DNA of 17,350 nucleotides from CAWHOW01 sp050013795. Its GTDB lineage: Bacteria; Bacteroidota; Bacteroidia; Bacteroidales; CG2-30-32-10. A model generated the notes under the pieces. It was not told the DNA's origin, searched no databases, and saw nothing but the letters and a program-made list of their open reading frames with translations. The stretch spans positions 1-17,350 of the forward strand of contig JBEKEO010000124.1 in NCBI GenBank assembly GCA_050013795.1, written 5' to 3'. Positions 1 through 8,155 of the stretch are shown here, piece after piece; the first letter of the stretch is position 1, and each line of letters begins with the position of its first letter. The position numbers were made by a program, and so were the translations under genes.

Positions 1-25
1 TATTGATTCTTTAGGAAATTATTTG

Positions 26-49
26 CCCTTGTTTCAAGAAGGGTTTTTT
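26..49 (+). terminator. Probable intrinsic terminator of a gene left of the window
   Basis: CCCTT (26-30) and AAGGG (39-43) form a 5-bp stem with an 8-base loop, followed at once by six T. This reads as a rho-independent terminator on the + strand. It would serve a gene that ends at or before the first bases of the window; TGA at 4-6 and TAG at 12-14 are both available stops. The stem is short and an alternative CTTG/CAAG pairing exists, so confidence is moderate. Confidence 0.5.
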
Positions 50-451
50 CAATTCAAAATGGACAGTTCTGTTTTAACTATAACCGAAGGACATACGAAT
101 GCTTTCAAGACAAATTGCTGTTTTTGCTGCTCATTGTTTATGTTCATTAAATTTGACAATGGAATTAAAGAAATAGAATCTGCAAATAGACTGGTAAGGA
201 AAAAAAATAGAAATACTGTTCTAATTAAAAAATCAAGACGGCAATTTATAAATAACAAGAAAAGAATTAATGTTACAGTTAAAGCAAATAGATAAAACGC
301 GCACCCCTAAATTAGCATTGCTTCAATGGCAAATAGATAAAAAGGAGTAGAGGTGAGGAAGTTCATTATTTGGCGTTCGATATTGGATATTGGAAATTGA
401 ACTTTTTTACTGCCTCCTGCCGCTGCCTACTCAAAACTAATAACTCCCAAC
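50..451. other. Gene-free stretch with short repeats
   Basis: No convincing gene is seen in either direction. The + reading is Lys/Asn-rich and the minus reading Phe/Leu-rich, as expected from strand-biased A/T composition rather than coding. A 14-base direct repeat GCAAATAGATAAAA occurs at 284-297 and 329-342. From about 372 to 450 there is phrase-like simple sequence: a tandem ATATTGG pair, then three CTGCC words separated by one or two bases. Its role is unknown. Confidence 0.5.
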
Positions 452-1425
452 TTAAATCGTCCAGGTAGTAAGTCCTGCCGCAGTAAAGTCGTAGCGCTTG
501 GCCTGCCCGCCAAATTTCATTAAGGCATCAATAACTTTATAGCGGGTATTGCCGGGACAATAAAAGAAAATAAAGCCACCGCCTCCAGCGCCCGATATTT
601 TGCCACCGGTAGCTCCGTTCTTCATAGCGGTTTCGTATAATTTATCAATCAACGTATTCGAAATGCCCTGCGCCATTTGCCTCCTTTAAGCAGGCATTCT
701 TTCATTTTAATGGCCTGTTCCTTCAGCTTGTGCATGGCATCCAGCGATTTCTTGTTCTTCGCTTTCACGTTCTTCTGCTGGTTCTCTATTATCTTTGAGG
801 ATAAACGGCTGGTCTCGGTATAATACAAAACAAGGTTGTTCGATAATTCGCTAAGGTATTTCTCCTTTATCCTAAGGGGGTTCACTATCACTTTATCATC
901 CTTTGTAAACTCCATGAAGTTCACACCGCCAAAGGTAGCCGAATACTGGTCCTGCTTACCACCTGCCATTTTAAGGTCGATGCGTTCCACCTCAAAGGCA
1001 AGATGGGCAATATCATATTCGCCCAAAGGCAGTTTAAGCCATTCGGCAAATGCGCCTATGATAGCTACCACCAGCGTAGATGAAGTGCCAAGCCCTGAAC
1101 CGGCGGGAGCATCAACAAATGTTGAGAGTTCGAAGGATAACGCTTTCTTTGAGAAATCTTTCACTATGCGGTTGTAAACGCCTTTATGAAGGTCGAGATT
1201 GCCATCAATAGCAAGCTTTGTAGCAGATTTAAAAGAGTACTCTTCCTTTTTGTCAAGCGATTTCAGCACTATCTTGCCGTTGGTTGTGGGTTTCAGCGTG
1301 GCATAGGCATACATGCTGACGGTGGCATTTAAAATAGCTCCGCCGAAAATATCGGAATAAGGAGCCACATCGGTTCCGCCTCCTGCAAGGCCAAGGCGTA
1401 AAGGCGCTTTACTGCGAATAAGCAT
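452..1425 (-). pseudogene. hddA: GHMP sugar kinase, HddA-like, broken by frame change and internal loss
   Basis: The family phosphorylates D-glycero-D-manno-heptose 7-phosphate for heptose precursors of surface polysaccharide. The 5' part (1425 to 649, 258 codons) starts with RSKAPLRLGLAGGGTD (residues 4-19) and carries the GHMP ATP-binding motif PAGSGLGTSS (107-116). The C-terminal motif, GGKISGAGGGGF, lies in another frame in the 3' part (676 to 452, 74 codons). The first frame stays in family register up to about CLLKGG (residue 249), then reads nine unrelated residues to a stop. The second resumes at MAQGISN. Intact relatives have about 20 more residues between these points (FG.LLHE.W..KK type), so this looks like a deletion that is not a multiple of three, not a single-base slip. 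The start fits the family N-terminus, and a promoter lies at 1445-1475. An assembly error is possible. Confidence 0.82.
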
Positions 1426-1444
1426 AATGATAATTTTTGATTTT

Positions 1445-1475
1445 CAAAGATACATTAATAATTTATTGAAAGAAA
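1445..1475 (-). promoter_or_regulatory. Candidate Bacteroidota promoter of the kinase gene
   Basis: Read on the minus strand, TATCTTTG (1452-1445) matches the -7 consensus TAnnTTTG exactly. TTTC (1475-1472), one base off TTTG, lies 19 bases upstream. The -7 element is 19 bases before the ATG at 1425. It suggests the kinase is transcribed separately from the glycosyltransferase genes upstream. Confidence 0.5.
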
Positions 1476-1482
1476 TCAGGTC

Positions 1483-1600
1483 TTAGGTTTTAAGTCATGG
1501 CAGCGAGTTAGGTTTTATGTCTTAGGTCTTTGGGTTTTCCTATTAACCAATGACCTGTTACTTAACCGGCTTCTCTAAACCATTAACCTATAACCAAAAT
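1483..1600. repeat. Intergenic phrase-like degenerate repeats
   Basis: TTAGGTTTTAAGTC (1483-1496) recurs as TTAGGTTTTATGTC (1508-1521), and TTAGGTC follows at 1523. From 1543 onward the complementary theme appears (ATTAACC, CTTAACC, ATTAACC, TATAACC). The two halves face each other and could pair weakly. No gene is present between 1426 and 1635. It resembles simple intergenic wordplay rather than a defined mobile element. Confidence 0.45.
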
Positions 1601-1635
1601 CATTTTTAAATGTTAGTTTCTCATTAATAAGAATC

Positions 1636-2772
1636 TTATTTCCCTGCAAGCTGTTCAACTGCTTCAACCATCTTATCCCATGAATACTTCAGCTTCTCTA
1701 TGGCAGCGTTCCCGGAGAATTCTTCTTCCTTGTTTTCTTTATAGAATTTCACAATAGCAGCCGCAATCTCTGAAACTACAGGCTTAACAATAAAGCCGAC
1801 CTTGCCATCGGGAATTATTTCAGCTAGTCCGCCAACATTAGTAACGATCATAGGCTTGTTGAAATGATACGCTATCTGCGTAACCCCGCTTTGCGTGGCA
1901 TCCTTGTATGGCTGAACCACTATATCGGATGCGCAGAAATAATCAGCCACCTTTTCATCAGGAATGAAATCGTTATGCATTAAAACATATTTTTCCAGTT
2001 TATGCTTCTTGATCAACTCGAAGAAAGGCTTGGAATTAGAATAAAACTCACCGGCCACCAACAGCCTGATGGAATTATCGGCTTCTATGCATTTCGGCAT
2101 GGCTTCAAGCAATAGGTCAAGCCCTTTATAATCCCTAATAAAACCGAAGAACAGTATGTATTTCAGATTAGCATCAAGTCCGAGCTTTTGTTTGGCAGTA
2201 TTCTTTTCAATTACAGCGCCGAAGTTATCATATAATGGATGCGGGCAAAATATCTTGGGTTTGTTCTTATCAAACGTTTCTAGGTCGGTCATTACAGACT
2301 TCGACATGGCCACAAAACCATCAACAGTCTTTACAAAATAGTTAGCCAATAATCTATCCCCTTTTCTTTTCTCGTGAGGGATGATATTATCAATAATGGA
2401 AATGACCTTGGTATTTTTATTCTTCTTGATAATGCGGGCAATTTTCCCGAAGCAAGGCGCCATAAAAGGCATCCAGAATTTGATAATGACAATATCAGGG
2501 TTTAGTCTGCGTATACTCCTTCCCACTTTTAACCAATTGAAAGGATTGATGGAATTTACAGTAACATTTATCTTTAAATCAGTAGGGGAGGGGCTTTCGG
2601 AATATTGTGTCTTTCCGGGGAAAAGGATAGATGGATACTGAAGGCTGAATGTTTCAATAATAACTTCATCGCCTTTTTGCATAAAAGCGCGGGCAAGCCT
2701 TTCATTGTATGTTGCCAGTCCGCCGCGAAGAGGATATGCTGAACCGATGATTACAATCTTAGCTTTTGCCAT
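1636..2772 (-). CDS. Glycosyltransferase family 4 (GT-B fold)
   Basis: Likely a cytoplasmic enzyme moving a sugar from a nucleotide-sugar donor to a lipid- or glycan-linked acceptor in surface polysaccharide synthesis. The N-terminal Rossmann half has the acceptor-side loop GSAYPLRGGLATYN (residues 10-23). The C-terminal donor half has LFFGFIRDYKGLDLLLEA (207-224) and a nucleotide-sugar region around 294-327 that includes FNKPMIVTNVGGLAEII and DGKVGFIV. Length (378 residues) is normal for the family and no signal peptide or membrane segment is seen. It starts 39 bases after the stop of the family 2 glycosyltransferase and is probably co-transcribed with it. Donor and acceptor cannot be read from the sequence. 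Confidence 0.9.
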   Translation of the reverse strand: MAKAKIVIIGSAYPLRGGLATYNERLARAFMQKGDEVIIETFSLQYPSILFPGKTQYSESPSPTDLKINVTVNSINPFNWLKVGRSIRRLNPDIVIIKFWMPFMAPCFGKIARIIKKNKNTKVISIIDNIIPHEKRKGDRLLANYFVKTVDGFVAMSKSVMTDLETFDKNKPKIFCPHPLYDNFGAVIEKNTAKQKLGLDANLKYILFFGFIRDYKGLDLLLEAMPKCIEADNSIRLLVAGEFYSNSKPFFELIKKHKLEKYVLMHNDFIPDEKVADYFCASDIVVQPYKDATQSGVTQIAYHFNKPMIVTNVGGLAEIIPDGKVGFIVKPVVSEIAAAIVKFYKENKEEEFSGNAAIEKLKYSWDKMVEAVEQLAGK

Positions 2773-2811
2773 TACACCTTTCAGTTTATCGAAACATCAC
2801 TGTAAACAGCA

Positions 2812-3756
2812 TCACTTGCCAATGCCTAGTTTCTTTTCAATAAGGTAAGTATTTCTTTCAGAAGAATTACGCGAAACCATCTCGGCAATAAAGCCGGTAA
2901 GGAACATTTGCGAACCTATCACCATGCATAAAAGGCCAAGATAGAACAAAGGTCTTTCGGTCATTTTATATGTTTCAAGCGCAATCTTAGCGTAAGCCAG
3001 ATAGCCTGCAATAATAAAGCCTATAATAAAAAGTAAAGTTCCCCACAGTCCGAAGAAATGCATGGGCCTTTTGCCGAATTTTCCGACAAATGAAATGGAG
3101 ATAAGATCAAGGAAACCGTTGATAAAGCGTTCCCATCCGAATTTTGTTTTGCCGTATTTGCGTTCACGGTGCTGAACCACTTTCTCACATATCTTTGTAA
3201 AGCCGGACCATTTCGCAATAACCGGAATATAGCGATGCATTTCGCCATAGACTTCAATGCATTTAATAACGTCTTTCTTATACGCTTTCAGTCCGCAGTT
3301 GAAATCATGAAGCTTGATTTTTGTCATCCTGCGGGCAGCCCAATTGAAAAGTTTGGTAGGGATGGTCTTAGAAACAGGGTCAAACCTCTTTTTCTTCCAT
3401 CCCGAAACAAGGTGAAAGCCTTGTTCTTTGATCATCTTATATAATTCAGGGATTTCATCGGGCGAATCCTGCAGATCGGCATCCATGGTAATAACAACTT
3501 CGCCCTTCGCATCCTGGAAACCACAATTCAATGCAGCCGATTTGCCATAATTCCTCCTGAATTTAATGCCTCTGAAATTGGGGTTCTTTGAAGAAAGAGT
3601 TTCTATTACTTCCCATGAAGTATCGGTGCTTCCATCATCAATGAAAATAACTTCATAAGAGAAATTATTCTCATTCATTACTTTAACTATCCATTCGGAA
3701 AGCTCGGGAAGAGAATCTTCTTCGTTATATAGCGGTATGATTACTGAAATATCCAT
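2812..3756 (-). CDS. Membrane-anchored family 2 glycosyltransferase (DPM1/ArnC/GtrB-like)
   Basis: Members of this group transfer a sugar from a nucleotide donor to a polyprenyl phosphate carrier at the inner membrane. The GT-A domain is complete: VIIPLYNEED (residues 5-14), DDGSTD (40-45), DADLQD (92-97, with the metal- and nucleotide-binding aspartates) and HDFNCGLKAY (150-159). Two C-terminal membrane segments follow at about 234-256 and 270-292, the usual topology of GtrB/ArnC-type proteins. The 314-residue length is typical. The start codon is 6 bases after the DUF4199 stop, so these two are surely one transcript. DUF4199 next to such a glycosyltransferase is a recurring Bacteroidota arrangement. 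The sugar is not predictable here. Confidence 0.9.
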   Translation of the reverse strand: MDISVIIPLYNEEDSLPELSEWIVKVMNENNFSYEVIFIDDGSTDTSWEVIETLSSKNPNFRGIKFRRNYGKSAALNCGFQDAKGEVVITMDADLQDSPDEIPELYKMIKEQGFHLVSGWKKKRFDPVSKTIPTKLFNWAARRMTKIKLHDFNCGLKAYKKDVIKCIEVYGEMHRYIPVIAKWSGFTKICEKVVQHRERKYGKTKFGWERFINGFLDLISISFVGKFGKRPMHFFGLWGTLLFIIGFIIAGYLAYAKIALETYKMTERPLFYLGLLCMVIGSQMFLTGFIAEMVSRNSSERNTYLIEKKLGIGK

Positions 3757-3762
3757 TGAAAA

Positions 3763-4317
3763 TTATCTGAAGTTTGATTCGAATGACTTATCTGTTTTCT
3801 TGGTAAAAATAGAAATAATCAGCGAAGCTATAAACGACATAAATGTCAGCCATATTGTGCTGGTTATAGCCATAATATAAGGGTTCATGAATTTTCGGGT
3901 ATAACTCATTGCCATATCAATCTGGTCATCAGTCATATTCTGGTTACGATCGCGCATGTTTTCTTCAGCTTTTTTAAGTATCACATTTACCATATCGGGA
4001 TCGATGAATTTAAAGAAGATGATGGTATAAACTGAAAGCACAATTGCAGCAAAAAGTCCAGTTAAGACACCTGAACCAAGAGATTGACCATAAGCGATAA
4101 AGCCGCCGTTGATCTTGTTCCTGTAATTCAAAATGCCGATTATAATACCTGCAATTATTATAGCAAGGCTAAGATATTGCACAAATGTCTGATCGCTTAA
4201 ATTGAAGACATATAAAAGCAATGAAATGATAACCATTATTATGCCTATAACGATACCATAATTCAAGGAATTGCGTGCTATAGATATCTTCTTTTTAGTA
4301 TTAATTTCTTGTTCCAT
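3763..4317 (-). CDS. DUF4199 family integral membrane protein
   Basis: A 184-residue inner-membrane protein with four predicted membrane segments, at about residues 16-38, 45-63, 80-103 and 146-171. A charged, Met-rich stretch lies between the third and fourth (about 105-140). The GGFIAYGQSLGSG segment (71-83) and overall layout agree with DUF4199, a Bacteroidota family of unknown biochemical function. It is the first gene of a tight minus-strand unit with the two glycosyltransferases, which hints at a supporting role in envelope glycan or lipid-carrier chemistry; that is inference from position only. A -7-like TAAATTTG lies 27 bases before the ATG. Confidence 0.8.
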   Translation of the reverse strand: MEQEINTKKKISIARNSLNYGIVIGIIMVIISLLLYVFNLSDQTFVQYLSLAIIIAGIIIGILNYRNKINGGFIAYGQSLGSGVLTGLFAAIVLSVYTIIFFKFIDPDMVNVILKKAEENMRDRNQNMTDDQIDMAMSYTRKFMNPYIMAITSTIWLTFMSFIASLIISIFTKKTDKSFESNFR

Positions 4318-4343
4318 CAGAAAATTAATTAATGTTAGTCGTG

Positions 4344-4370
4344 CAAATTTACAATTTTAAATATAGCAAG
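4344..4370 (-). promoter_or_regulatory. Candidate promoter of the DUF4199-glycosyltransferase unit
   Basis: On the minus strand, TAAATTTG (4351-4344) fits TAnnTTTG. The nearest TTG-containing word, CTTG (4370-4367), is only 15 bases upstream, short of the usual 19-21. The -7 element is convincing and the -33 element weak. Confidence 0.4.
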
Positions 4371-4515
4371 GTGATTTTTTTTAAGAATGACAGGGTCAAA
4401 AATAAAGCGTAGGCAAGTATTTAGGCCAAAGAATGTCTTTTCAGCAGTGGAAAATAACCGACACTCCTTCGGCCTTGTTAAGATATCGGAGTATAATCAG
4501 CTTAAGCATTTAAAT

Positions 4516-4568
4516 ATAAAACTCCGAAATCATTCAAATGAAGGTACCTGATGATTTCGGAGTTTTAT
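4516..4568 (-). terminator. Strong terminator hairpin, perfect 18-bp stem
   Basis: ATAAAACTCCGAAATCAT (4516-4533) is exactly complementary to 4551-4568, with a 17-base loop. It begins 29 bases past the stop of the type A T9SS protein at 4597. On the minus strand the stem ends in GGAGTTTTAT, so the T-rich end serves that gene. The symmetry means it could also work from the other side. Confidence 0.85.
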
Positions 4569-4596
4569 TGCCATGGAACTCTTAGGTTATTTTTTG

Positions 4597-6195
4597 TCAA
4601 TTCACAATAAATTCGCCGGAAGAAGTAAACATATGCTGACCGGATATTTTATAGAAATATGTCCCATTTGTCATTCCTTGTCTGCTGATAAAAATAGTGT
4701 TACCTGAAATATTTTTTATCTGCTTTACCGTATTTCCTGAAGCATCATAGATAGTCAGTTCAGCATTATTGAAATCTTTATCAGAAGTAATTTCTGAGAA
4801 GCTAGAGAAAGGGTTGGGCGATAGTATTGTTTTTTGCAGAACAGGGCTTTCGGCTATTCCGGTGCAGGTGCCGACATATACACTTACAGAATCAGTAGCT
4901 GAGCATCCACCGGCATTAGTTACCGTAACCGTATAGGTGGCGGTATTTGCCGGGCAAACATTCGTATTCCCGCTGCTCCATATATATGACGTGCCTCCTG
5001 AAGCATAGAGAGTAGTGCAATTACCCTGACAAACAGTATCGGGAGATGCAGAAGCAGCAGGGATTGGTAAAGCATTTATTGTTATACAGGTGTTCCCAGT
5101 CATGATATTTGCACAGGATGTATTCGTATTTGTTGCCATTACAGTATAGCAAGATGCTGCAGTCTGGCTTCCGAAACTGATTGTATTACCTGTTCCGGCA
5201 ATAATTATTCCGGTTGTGGTACCATCAGCGAATAAATCATAATTAATGCCTACTGTTGATCCGGACAGGCCAACATCTAATCCGGTGCCTCCGGCGCAAT
5301 AAGAACCGCCACCAGTTACATTATATGCTATCGGTGAAGGGTTAACGGTCAAGACAGATTCGATACTAGTATCGGCCCCTACAGAATTAGTAACTATGCA
5401 TCTGTATTTTCCAGCAGATATAGACGTAATATTATTTATGGCATATATATTTGATGTCGCACCGTCTATATTGGTATCATTTCTTTGCCACTGGTAATGT
5501 AAGGAAGTATCCCCGCTCGCAGTTATATTGATATTAACATTATCACCTTCGCAAACAGTGTGGTTGACAGGTTGAACTATAACTGTTGGTGCTATTTTAT
5601 AGGATATGATAAATCGTGGTACATAATTCTGATTAGTTGCTTCGCGCGGATAAAAAATAATGTAGTCGTTAAAAATATTTCCTACTATAAGGCTATCTTT
5701 TAGGTTGCTTGCAGGACTAATCCCGCCCGGAGCAATAGTGGGGTCATCAGGATCTTTAAGCATCATAGTGCAAAAACTGTTTGACTGATTGTAATCACGA
5801 AGGAATATCGCTTTCAGATCCACTGACGATGTCCATCCGGGCATCATTCCGAAATTTATAGCCTGTAATACAGTATCACTGCGCTGGTAGCCCCACAAAG
5901 TAGTTTCCTGGTCACTTTCTGTCCAATTTTGGCTGTGTACATTCATAAACCTGCAATTGCTGTTCCAATTAAGCGATTTAAATGAAACATATACCATTAA
6001 AGTTGCATTTGAAACAACACTACGGGGAGGAATAGATGAAATATCAAATTTCATAAAAGTATTTTTGCCGCCACCGCCGCCCATGGTAACAATATAGGCA
6101 TCGGCTACAGGATGCAATGTGTCTCTGTGCTGTGCGAGTGCAGGAGAAATGCCTGCAAGAATTAAAATGGCTGTTGTAAGGATGATCTTTTTCAT
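4597..6195 (-). CDS. Secreted DNRLRE/Ig-like protein with type A T9SS sorting domain
   Basis: A 532-residue exported protein. It opens with a signal peptide (KKIILTTAILILAGISPALA, cleavage near residue 22). Residues about 25-200 (VADAYI, then FMKFDIS, SNATLMVYV) resemble the DNRLRE/CBM96-like domains of secreted proteins. An Ig-like domain follows at 203-284 (C215 and C266 could pair). Cys-rich PKD-like material with TVCQG, YTVTVTNAGGC and similar elements comes next. The C-terminal type A sorting domain is at about 455-532 (LSPNPFSS, LTIYDASGNTV, GTYFYKI). The protein should cross the outer membrane by T9SS and be released or anchored after domain removal. I chose ATG 6195, not the upstream ATG at 6282, because it starts the signal peptide and a promoter lies at 6241-6272. 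It stands alone, with its own promoter and terminator. The ligand or substrate is unknown. Confidence 0.85.
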   Translation of the reverse strand: MKKIILTTAILILAGISPALAQHRDTLHPVADAYIVTMGGGGGKNTFMKFDISSIPPRSVVSNATLMVYVSFKSLNWNSNCRFMNVHSQNWTESDQETTLWGYQRSDTVLQAINFGMMPGWTSSVDLKAIFLRDYNQSNSFCTMMLKDPDDPTIAPGGISPASNLKDSLIVGNIFNDYIIFYPREATNQNYVPRFIISYKIAPTVIVQPVNHTVCEGDNVNINITASGDTSLHYQWQRNDTNIDGATSNIYAINNITSISAGKYRCIVTNSVGADTSIESVLTVNPSPIAYNVTGGGSYCAGGTGLDVGLSGSTVGINYDLFADGTTTGIIIAGTGNTISFGSQTAASCYTVMATNTNTSCANIMTGNTCITINALPIPAASASPDTVCQGNCTTLYASGGTSYIWSSGNTNVCPANTATYTVTVTNAGGCSATDSVSVYVGTCTGIAESPVLQKTILSPNPFSSFSEITSDKDFNNAELTIYDASGNTVKQIKNISGNTIFISRQGMTNGTYFYKISGQHMFTSSGEFIVN

Positions 6196-6240
6196 GGCTA
6201 TAATTTTTAGAGTTAAATGATATGTTTGTTTATCTGCAAA

Positions 6241-6272
6241 CAAAATTAATTCCATGAGAAGATGAATACAAG
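6241..6272 (-). promoter_or_regulatory. Promoter of the type A T9SS protein gene
   Basis: On the minus strand, TAATTTTG (6248-6241) fits TAnnTTTG, and CTTG (6272-6269) lies 20 bases upstream as the -33 element. It sits 45 bases before ATG 6195 and downstream of ATG 6282, which supports the shorter start. Confidence 0.55.
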
Positions 6273-6334
6273 AGTGAATCAAGGGAAAAAGGCAGGTGTT
6301 TCACTTGATTTTAATAAAAGCTAATATCAAAAGA

Positions 6335-6360
6335 AAAGGCGGAGAATTTGCTCCGCCTTT
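6335..6360 (-). terminator. Intrinsic terminator of the hydro-lyase gene
   Basis: AAAGGCGGAG (6335-6344) pairs perfectly with CTCCGCCTTT (6351-6360) around a 6-base loop. On the minus strand the stem runs into CCTTTTCTTTTG, a T-rich tail. It lies 19 bases past the stop at 6380. Confidence 0.88.
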
Positions 6361-6379
6361 CTATAAGCCGCAAAATGAA

Positions 6380-8155
6380 TCATTTCACTTTTTTTACATA
6401 ATTTACAAGTCCTTTGGCATCAAATATCGCCATAAGTTTATCGGGCAAAGGAGAAAATTTAAAAACTTTAGAATTGATATGAATTTCCCCTTTGGCAAAA
6501 TCAATATCCACTTTATCGCCTTGTTTGTATGCATCCACGGCCTGAGGAACAACAAGTATAGGCAATCCCTGGTTGACTGATGAGCGATAGAAGATACGGT
6601 TAACCGATTTACAGATAACGGCTTTAACCCCTGCGAAAGCAAGCCCTACAGAAGGGTGTTCGCGCGAACTACCGCAACCAAAGTTAGCGCCGGCAATAAG
6701 AACATCGCCTGCTTTTACCCTTTCGGTAAAGCTATCATCGAATCCTTTAAAAAGATGCGGCATAATTTTTTCGGCTTCTGAACTATTCACATTGTAGGTG
6801 AGGTTCCCGGCAAACATTTGGTCGGTATTGAGATTATCAACATCGGCATAGTTCCAGGTTCTTTCGCTCAACCTGTCTTCGTCTTTTTTAATGAATACCG
6901 TACTGCTTTGAGGGATTTCGTAAGGGAATTTATCGTGGGCTGTAATTCCTCTAGGATCAGTAATACAGCCATTAATTGCTGACCATGCTACAGCAGCAGG
7001 AGAAGCAAGGTAAATATTAGCTTTTTCATTGCCCATTCTACCAAGGAAATTCCTGTTTGCAGTAGAAATAACATTGTATCCATCTGCTGGTATACCCTGT
7101 CCTGTTCCAAGACACGGACCACAAGAAGGAGCCAGAATATTGGCACCTGCTTTCATGAAAGTAGTAATAAGACCTTCTTCCATAGCCAGCATATAAATCA
7201 TTTGCGATGCGGGTATGATAAGCAACTGAACAGTTTTGGCAACCTTCTTACCCTCGAGTATCTTAGCCGCAATTCTTAGATCCTCCAAACGGCCGTTGGT
7301 GCAGGTACCTATCAATGCCTGCTGAATAGCCAAGCCCTGAACATCGGAAATTGATTTAACATTATCAACATTATGCGGAGCAGAAACAACAGGGAAAATA
7401 TCGTTTAGATTTATAGTATATTCCTTGTAATATTTAGCATCGGCATCAGCCCATGTTCCTTTTGCTTTTTCGCCCAAGAACTTTTCCAAAACATCATCGG
7501 CAGGAAATACAGCATTCTTTGCACCCATCTCGGAAGCAAGGTTTGCAATGGTCATCCTGTCGGCAATAGATAAGGTTTTTACACCTTCTCCATGATATTC
7601 AATTGACATATAATCTGCGCCGCTTGAACCCATCATACCAATTATCCAAAGTGCAAGGTCTTTTGCATAAACGCCATCCTGCAATTTCCCTTTCAATGTT
7701 ATCTTAATTGATTCGGGAACGCGGAACCATGTTTCGCCCTGCTTCCATAAGCCTGCAGTTTCAGTCCTGTCAATACCTGCTGCAAATGCATTGAAAGCTC
7801 CTGCGGTGCATGTATGGCTGTCGCTGCCAACAATGATCATATTAGGTTTTGCATAATAAGAAACAATCTGGTGGCAAATGCCTTTTCCAACATCATGGAA
7901 TTTTGTTATACCTTGCTTGTCCACAATGTCTCTTGTTTTCTGGTAATCGTTGGCAAGCTTGGCATTGGTAGGAGGAGCATTGTGGTCTAATACAATAAGA
8001 ATCTGATCAGGATCTTTAACTTTATCGCCACCCATCTTCCCAAATGTAGCATTAATACTTGCAGTGTTATCATGCGATAAAACTATATCCGGTTTCTTAA
8101 AAACTATTGCGCCTGTTTCAGCACCAAGAATCTTTTCAGCAAATGTCTTTCCCAT
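6380..8155 (-). CDS. Aconitase-family hydro-lyase, LeuC and LeuD parts in one chain
   Basis: A 591-residue iron-sulfur hydro-lyase of the aconitase/isopropylmalate isomerase superfamily, which interconverts hydroxy-acid isomers by dehydration and rehydration. The large-subunit part (1 to about 405) has SDSHTCTAGAFNAFAAG (111-127) and the three [4Fe-4S] ligands C285 (GTCTNGR), C345 and C348 (SCGPCLGTG). The swivel, LeuD-like part (about 435-591) has the catalytic loop GCGSSREHP (493-501) and IFYRSSVNQGLP (521-532). These parts are separate proteins in most bacterial LeuC/LeuD enzymes, and the fusion is shorter than standard aconitase (about 750-900). The loop after NTDQ reads MFAGNLTYNV, lacking the IIPxRYL form of usual LeuD, so the substrate (citrate, isopropylmalate, homocitrate or other) is left open. 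No leucine genes are adjacent. A -7-like TAATTTTG lies on the minus strand at 8203-8196, without a clear -33 element. Confidence 0.88.
   Translation of the reverse strand: MGKTFAEKILGAETGAIVFKKPDIVLSHDNTASINATFGKMGGDKVKDPDQILIVLDHNAPPTNAKLANDYQKTRDIVDKQGITKFHDVGKGICHQIVSYYAKPNMIIVGSDSHTCTAGAFNAFAAGIDRTETAGLWKQGETWFRVPESIKITLKGKLQDGVYAKDLALWIIGMMGSSGADYMSIEYHGEGVKTLSIADRMTIANLASEMGAKNAVFPADDVLEKFLGEKAKGTWADADAKYYKEYTINLNDIFPVVSAPHNVDNVKSISDVQGLAIQQALIGTCTNGRLEDLRIAAKILEGKKVAKTVQLLIIPASQMIYMLAMEEGLITTFMKAGANILAPSCGPCLGTGQGIPADGYNVISTANRNFLGRMGNEKANIYLASPAAVAWSAINGCITDPRGITAHDKFPYEIPQSSTVFIKKDEDRLSERTWNYADVDNLNTDQMFAGNLTYNVNSSEAEKIMPHLFKGFDDSFTERVKAGDVLIAGANFGCGSSREHPSVGLAFAGVKAVICKSVNRIFYRSSVNQGLPILVVPQAVDAYKQGDKVDIDFAKGEIHINSKVFKFSPLPDKLMAIFDAKGLVNYVKKVK

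Noticed and set aside
49..258. Minus-strand hydrophobic open frame near the left edge
   Set aside because: It has only a TTG start, its Phe/Leu-rich composition follows from T-rich DNA, and it overlaps the T-run of the terminator at 26-49.
23..295. Plus-strand 90-codon open frame
   Set aside because: It begins just before the terminator hairpin, is Lys/Asn-rich from A-rich DNA, and shows no family resemblance.
452..676. The 3' kinase piece as an independent small gene with its own ribosome site
   Set aside because: It is clearly the GHMP C-terminal motif, cannot act alone, and Bacteroidota rarely rely on such ribosome sites; the GGAGG is also only 3 bases from the ATG.
836..1177. Plus-strand open frame opposite the kinase
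   Set aside because: It is a shadow of the kinase gene on the other strand; the same holds for the other opposite-strand frames inside the glycosyltransferase, hydro-lyase and adhesin genes.
1601..1640. Small palindromes CATTT-tt-AAATG and AATAAG-aat-CTTATT at the end of the family 4 glycosyltransferase gene
   Set aside because: The stems are 5-6 bp, very AT-rich and partly inside the stop codon, too weak to call a terminator.
6196..6282. 5' extension of the type A T9SS gene to ATG 6282
   Set aside because: The extension would bury the signal peptide after 29 residues and would lie upstream of the promoter at 6241-6272.
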